A stretch of 7,839 nt of DNA from Desulfurococcales archaeon (GTDB taxonomy: Archaea > Thermoproteota > Thermoprotei_A > Sulfolobales > Ignicoccaceae). The translations under genes were made by a program, and so were the position numbers. The stretch spans positions 1 to 7,839 of the forward strand of contig WAOJ01000043.1 in NCBI GenBank assembly GCA_015521275.1, given 5' to 3'. The notes below the pieces were generated by a model. That model was given only the letters and a program-made list of their open reading frames with translations, did no database searches and was not told the DNA's origin. Shown one piece after another: positions 6,514 through 7,839 of the stretch (position 1 is the stretch's first letter; each line of letters begins with the position of its first letter).

Positions 6514-7785
6514 TTAACTGCTCTTACCCTTTTTAGACATTGCGTATCCGACTATTGCACCTACAGCTGCAGCACCTACGGTGGTAGCCAAGGCAGCCGG
6601 AGCGCTGGGAGTGGCCGGAGCGGGCAGAGGTTTGAAGAAGGGCTCAAAGGCGTCGCTGAAGCCGGGCATAGTACAGCCTATACACACTCCTCCAGTCCTA
6701 GTGGGCCCTCCTACGCCGTTAACCCAGCCGTATTTGTTCCAAGGACAGTTGGCAGCCGGACCCTTACAGCCTACAGCGAAGAGGCACTTAGCGTCGTTGT
6801 CCCCGGGGTTAACTCTGAAGTCTCCGGCAGCGTAGTAGCCGGCCCTAGGACACTGCTCGTGTACAGTCCTTCCGAAGATGTACTTAGGCCTGGCGTACTG
6901 GTCTAACCATTGACTGGCCTTGGGCAAAGGTACCAAGTTGGGATATAGCGCAGCTAGGACCACGTGGACTAATACCCTAAGCATGCCGTTTCCGTTGGCT
7001 GGGCATCCGGGAACGGCTATGGCAGGCTTACAGCCGCTGTCGGGGCTGAGCGCGGGGTCGCAGTCCTCATATATGTACTTGAAGTAGGGAGTGAACTCCG
7101 GCATCTCGGCAGTTCTGCTTATGAGGCCCTTGTAGCCCCTAACGGGGTCGTCGAAGAAGCCTACAGCTCCGGTGGGGGCGAGACTCCACTCTGGATAGGT
7201 CCATCCCGGCGGGGGTTCAAGGACCTTGTCTGCTGGTATTCCGCCATAAGATGCACAAGCACCGAAGGTTAGTACAGCCACGGCCCTCCTGGCCAGCCTC
7301 CTAATCCATTCAGTACAAGTTACCACTCTACCATGTTCTTCGCCTACGAAGCAATAGTAACCACACTTGTTCGGGTCGTTACAGTGCTTCCTGGCGTGGT
7401 TTTCATCTGGTATAGAGCCTTCTATTATGAGTACGTAAGGGTCATAGGCTCCTTTTTCGGCCAAGTGGAGTATATCGATGGCCCCCTCTCCCCACTCTGG
7501 CATCAAGGTGTCGTGGAAGGCTAAGCCTACAGTACCCGGACCGGCCAAATGGGAGGCTCCTAGTAGTACTTGGACTAAATCGGGGTCGGTGGCTTGTATT
7601 ATGGAAGTGGTATCGCCGGTACAGCTTTGAGCCTCGAACCAGACTATATTGATCTTTCCTTTCCTAACAGCTTCGACGGCCATTTCAGTGGCCTCAGCCC
7701 AGTCGATGTTGCTCAAAACGGTAAGCGCGGCACCCCCGGCTAGGAGGCTCTTGAGGAATTCCCTACGAGGCTTACTTGAGGTCAT
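6514..7785 (-). CDS. hynS: [NiFe] hydrogenase small subunit, Tat-exported and membrane-anchored
   Basis: Electron-transfer small subunit, 423 residues from the chosen ATG. An N-terminal twin-arginine signal (KPRREFLKSLLAGGAA, R7-R8) directs folded export. A Pro/Ala linker and one C-terminal helix (about 396-415) followed by KKGK anchor it in the membrane. Proximal-cluster ligands are C55, C177 (FGACASYGG) and C261 (VPGCPANGN), but the usual second Cys of CxGC is D58. The distal cluster is H309, C312, C334 and C340. The medial cluster is C347, C368 and C371, with P361 seven residues before C368, the position that is Pro in [3Fe-4S] enzymes. Two insertions relative to typical small subunits carry extra cysteines: one near 130-158 (C135, C141, C145, C157) and one near 185-256 (C242, C252). 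A longer reading from TTG at 7821 would add 12 residues. ATG at 7785 is preferred because GGTGA lies just upstream and it places the Tat motif near the start. First gene of the cluster. Confidence 0.95.
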   Translation of the reverse strand: MTSSKPRREFLKSLLAGGAALTVLSNIDWAEATEMAVEAVRKGKINIVWFEAQSCTGDTTSIIQATDPDLVQVLLGASHLAGPGTVGLAFHDTLMPEWGEGAIDILHLAEKGAYDPYVLIIEGSIPDENHARKHCNDPNKCGYYCFVGEEHGRVVTCTEWIRRLARRAVAVLTFGACASYGGIPADKVLEPPPGWTYPEWSLAPTGAVGFFDDPVRGYKGLISRTAEMPEFTPYFKYIYEDCDPALSPDSGCKPAIAVPGCPANGNGMLRVLVHVVLAALYPNLVPLPKASQWLDQYARPKYIFGRTVHEQCPRAGYYAAGDFRVNPGDNDAKCLFAVGCKGPAANCPWNKYGWVNGVGGPTRTGGVCIGCTMPGFSDAFEPFFKPLPAPATPSAPAALATTVGAAAVGAIVGYAMSKKGKSS

Positions 7786-7789
7786 GATC

Positions 7790-7794
7790 TCACC
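7790..7794 (-). promoter_or_regulatory. hynS ribosome binding site that decides the start codon
   Basis: GGTGA on the minus strand ends four bases before the ATG at 7785 (GGTGA-GATC-ATG). This supports that ATG over the in-frame TTG at 7821, which has no such motif and overlaps the upstream palindrome. Confidence 0.55.
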
Positions 7795-7819
7795 ACTTTT
7801 CCGTCCGAAATTTCCATAC

Positions 7820-7832
7820 AACGTGGCACGTT
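7820..7832. promoter_or_regulatory. Perfect 13-bp dyad upstream of hynS, candidate operator
   Basis: AACGTG and CACGTT form a perfect 6-bp inverted repeat around one central base, 35 bases upstream of the hynS ATG. That is where an archaeal promoter would lie. Two weak TATA-like stretches flank it on the minus strand (TTGTATGG at 7821-7814 and CTTAGAA at 7837-7831), and neither is convincing. A dimeric regulator bound here could block TBP/TFB or polymerase. A second, 8-bp palindrome (GAAATTTC, 7807-7814) sits just downstream. The role is inferred from symmetry and position only. Confidence 0.4.
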
Positions 7833-7839
7833 CTAAGAT

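Noticed and set aside
7786..7821. TTG at 7821 as the hynS start (12 residues longer)
   Set aside because: It overlaps the upstream dyad and has no ribosome binding site. ATG at 7785 has GGTGA upstream and puts the Tat arginines at residues 7-8.
1..7839. Mobile element, CRISPR array, tRNA/rRNA or defence system
   Set aside because: Nearly every base is accounted for by six conserved housekeeping or metabolic genes. I saw no spaced repeats, terminal inverted repeats, integrase or tRNA-like folds.

Overview
The window looks like chromosomal DNA from a hyperthermophilic crenarchaeon (Thermoproteota). The lineage evidence is a TFB-type transcription factor, an archaemetzincin, a crenarchaeal-style [NiFe] hydrogenase/Isp1/Isp2 gene set, heavy use of AGG/AGA (Arg) and ATA (Ile) codons, GGTGA-type ribosome binding sites, and very tight gene packing. 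The gene set fits the sulfur-reducing, hydrogen-oxidising Desulfurococcales (for example an Ignicoccus-like organism), but genus cannot be fixed from the sequence alone.

Layout. Positions 1-767 (+) hold the C-terminal most of a transcription factor B; its zinc-ribbon N-terminus lies off the left edge. Positions 764-1591 (-) encode an agmatinase-family ureohydrolase that converges on TFB; the two stop codons share one CTAG. Positions 1616-2149 (+) encode an archaemetzincin, divergent from the ureohydrolase across only 24 bp. Positions 2139-7785 (-) are a four-gene cluster read right to left: hynS, hynL, isp1, isp2. It begins 54 bp inside the right edge and converges on the archaemetzincin gene with an 11 bp overlap. 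There are no RNA genes, mobile elements or CRISPR arrays, and no gene-free stretch over 300 bases; the longest gap between genes (hynL to isp1) is 70 bp.

How the cluster should work. HynS has a twin-arginine signal and a C-terminal membrane helix, so the HynS-HynL heterodimer should be exported and anchored on the outer face of the membrane. It should oxidise H2 at the Ni-Fe site of HynL and pass electrons through three Fe-S clusters in HynS. Isp1, a five-helix NarI/DsrM-like di-heme cytochrome b, would carry them across the membrane. Isp2, a soluble HdrD/DsrK-like protein with two [4Fe-4S] sites and one CCG site, would receive them inside. This resembles DsrMK and HdrDE and could couple H2 oxidation to reduction of a sulfur or disulfide compound with charge separation.

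Points for a second look: an Asp in place of the second Cys of the HynS proximal-cluster motif; two insertions in HynS carrying extra cysteines; complete loss of cysteines from the N-terminal CCG half of Isp2, with a long charged insertion in the remaining CCG domain; a perfect 13-bp dyad just upstream of hynS; and a T-rich hynL-isp1 spacer with a small hairpin and a direct repeat.
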